A stretch of DNA of 6,540 nt, from positions 1 through 6,540 of the forward strand of contig JAHEZB010000131.1 in the NCBI GenBank assembly GCA_023251285.1. Direction: 5' to 3'. Origin of the DNA: Chitinophagaceae bacterium (GTDB lineage: Bacteria > Bacteroidota > Bacteroidia > Chitinophagales > Chitinophagaceae). This document shows, one piece after another, positions 5,296-6,540 of the stretch (the stretch's first letter is position 1; each line of letters begins with the position of its first letter). The translations under genes and the position numbers were made by a program. Below the pieces are notes generated by a model. It saw nothing but the letters and a program-made list of their open reading frames with translations, was not told the DNA's origin and ran no database searches.

Positions 5296-6540
5296 ATGTT
5301 AAAGCTCCTAAGATCAATCATAGCATTTTCCTTAAAGCGCAAATATTTTATACTATTTGCCACATTAGTTTTATTAATAGGCGGGATTATTACTTTCAAA
5401 AATATGCCCATTGAGGCGTATCCGGATGTTACCAATACGGAGGTTTCCATTATCACCCAATGGCCCGGACGGAGCGCTGAAGAAGTAGAAAAGCTCATCA
5501 CGATTCCAATCGAAATAGCGATGAACCCGGTACAGCGAAAGACAAGCCTGCGGTCAACCACTGTCTTTGGTCTCTCTTATGTAAAATTGATTTTTGAAGA
5601 TAAGGTAACTGATGAGCAAGCACGAATACAAGTAAATAATTTGTTAGCCAATGCGGATCTTCCTCCAGGAATACAACCGGTTGTGCAACCGCCTACGGGT
5701 CCAACCGGCGAAATATACCGGTATTCTTTAAGAAGCAGTTTTCGTGACCAAAGAGAATTAAAAACTCTACAGGACTGGGTTGTGGAACGCCAGTTAAGGT
5801 CTGTCCCTGGCGTAGCTGATGTTGTCAGCTTTGGCGGAGAAACAAAAGCATATGAGATACAGGTTGATCCGGGAAAATTAAGCAACCTTGGAATTACCTC
5901 TTTAGACGTTTTCAATGCAGTTACCAGAACCAATATTAACATCGGTGGTGATATTATCAATAAAAACAACCAGGCTTATGTAGTGCGTGGCATTGGTCTT
6001 TTAAATGATATTAACGAAATTAAAAACATTATCATCGAAAATGTAAATGGCGTTCCTGTTTTAGTAAAAGACGTGGCGGATGTAGAAATTTCAAATCTTC
6101 CCAGGCTCGGCCATGTAGGCAGAATGGATGCGATAGATTCTGCTGGAACCAGAGTCACCAGGGATGAACCGGATGTGGTGGAAGCGATAGTTTTAATGCG
6201 TAAAGGTGCAAATGCCACCGATGTCATCAATGCGTTGAAACAAAAAGTTGAAAAAATTAACAAGGAAATATTACCCCCTGATACGAAAATGGTTCCCTAC
6301 TATAACCGGGAAGACTTAATCAACTTCGCAACCGGAACTGTATTGCACAACCTGGTAGAAGGCATTTTGTTGGTTACTTTGATCGTTTCACTTTTTATGT
6401 TTAATTGGCGAACTACGTTAATCGTTTCCATCGTAATTCCACTTTCTCTTTTGTTTGCTTTTATTTGTTTACAATTAATGGGCATGTCTGCTAATCTGTT
6501 GTCCTTGGGCGCCATTGATTTCGGGATTATCATTGATGGA
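5296..6540 (+). CDS. czcA: CusA/CzcA-family heavy-metal RND efflux pump, N-terminal part (truncated by window edge)
   Basis: This is the proton-driven inner-membrane pump of the tripartite system, exporting metal ions. The reading frame is open from the ATG at 5296 to the window end (415 of an expected roughly 1030-1050 residues). Visible are TM1 (about 18-36) and the early RND signature MPIEAYPDVTNTEV (37-50). The first periplasmic porter loop follows, with QWPGRSAEEVEKLITIPIE (55-73), PPTGPTGEIYRYSL (132-145) and VPGVADVVSFGG (170-181). TM2 is at about 350-369, TM3 about 372-394, and TM4 begins near 398. The window ends in DFGIIIDG (408-415). D408 and D414 correspond to D402 and D408 of Cupriavidus metallidurans CzcA, which are needed for proton-coupled transport. 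The DFGxxxDG form is that of divalent-cation (Zn/Co/Cd) pumps, so Cu(I)/Ag(I) is less likely. It starts 17 bases after the adaptor stop, with an A-rich leader and no Shine-Dalgarno. Exact metal specificity is inferred. Confidence 0.94.
   Translation, partial: MLKLLRSIIAFSLKRKYFILFATLVLLIGGIITFKNMPIEAYPDVTNTEVSIITQWPGRSAEEVEKLITIPIEIAMNPVQRKTSLRSTTVFGLSYVKLIFEDKVTDEQARIQVNNLLANADLPPGIQPVVQPPTGPTGEIYRYSLRSSFRDQRELKTLQDWVVERQLRSVPGVADVVSFGGETKAYEIQVDPGKLSNLGITSLDVFNAVTRTNINIGGDIINKNNQAYVVRGIGLLNDINEIKNIIIENVNGVPVLVKDVADVEISNLPRLGHVGRMDAIDSAGTRVTRDEPDVVEAIVLMRKGANATDVINALKQKVEKINKEILPPDTKMVPYYNREDLINFATGTVLHNLVEGILLVTLIVSLFMFNWRTTLIVSIVIPLSLLFAFICLQLMGMSANLLSLGAIDFGIIIDG

Noticed and set aside
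5577..5969. 130-codon antisense open frame opposite the pump gene, plus other minus-strand frames at 539-793, 4171-4437, 5250-5561 and 5976-6263
   Set aside because: They lie opposite well-supported genes with conserved motifs, their translations show no recognisable domain, and none has its own promoter or start context. They are shadows of the coding strand.

Overview
The window looks like chromosomal DNA from a member of the Bacteroidota, perhaps a Chitinophagaceae or Sphingobacteriia relative. This rests on several signs: AT-rich DNA, no Shine-Dalgarno sites before any gene, a perfect Bacteroidota -7 promoter element (TACCTTTG), and a NagB/PIG-L fusion protein whose architecture is typical of that phylum. 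All genes are on the + strand, and I see no RNA gene, CRISPR array, insertion sequence or phage element.

Bases 1-137 hold no supportable gene. Bases 138-2090 encode a 650-residue two-domain enzyme: an N-terminal glucosamine-6-phosphate deaminase (NagB) domain joined to a C-terminal PIG-L/LmbE-type zinc deacetylase domain. It may deacetylate and deaminate amino-sugar phosphates in one polypeptide. A strong intrinsic terminator (2201-2250) closes this unit and separates it from what follows.

Bases 2366-6540 form a metal-efflux operon that runs off the right edge. A consensus -7 element lies only 7 bases before the first ATG, so the mRNA probably has almost no leader. The operon starts with a 118-residue protein of unknown function that has an N-terminal hydrophobic segment. 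It continues with a TolC-family outer-membrane channel (CzcC-like), a lipoprotein periplasmic adaptor (CzcB-like) and the first 415 residues of a CusA/CzcA-family RND pump. The three Czc-type products would assemble into a tripartite pump that expels metal ions across both membranes. The pump's DFGxxxDG motif, visible just before the window ends, points to divalent cations (Zn/Co/Cd type) rather than Cu(I)/Ag(I). No regulator is in the window.

The main points for a second look are the uncharacterised small protein that opens the operon, the near-leaderless promoter, and substitutions at substrate-site and allosteric-site positions of the NagB domain. I do not see an obviously new multi-gene system here; most of the window belongs to known families.
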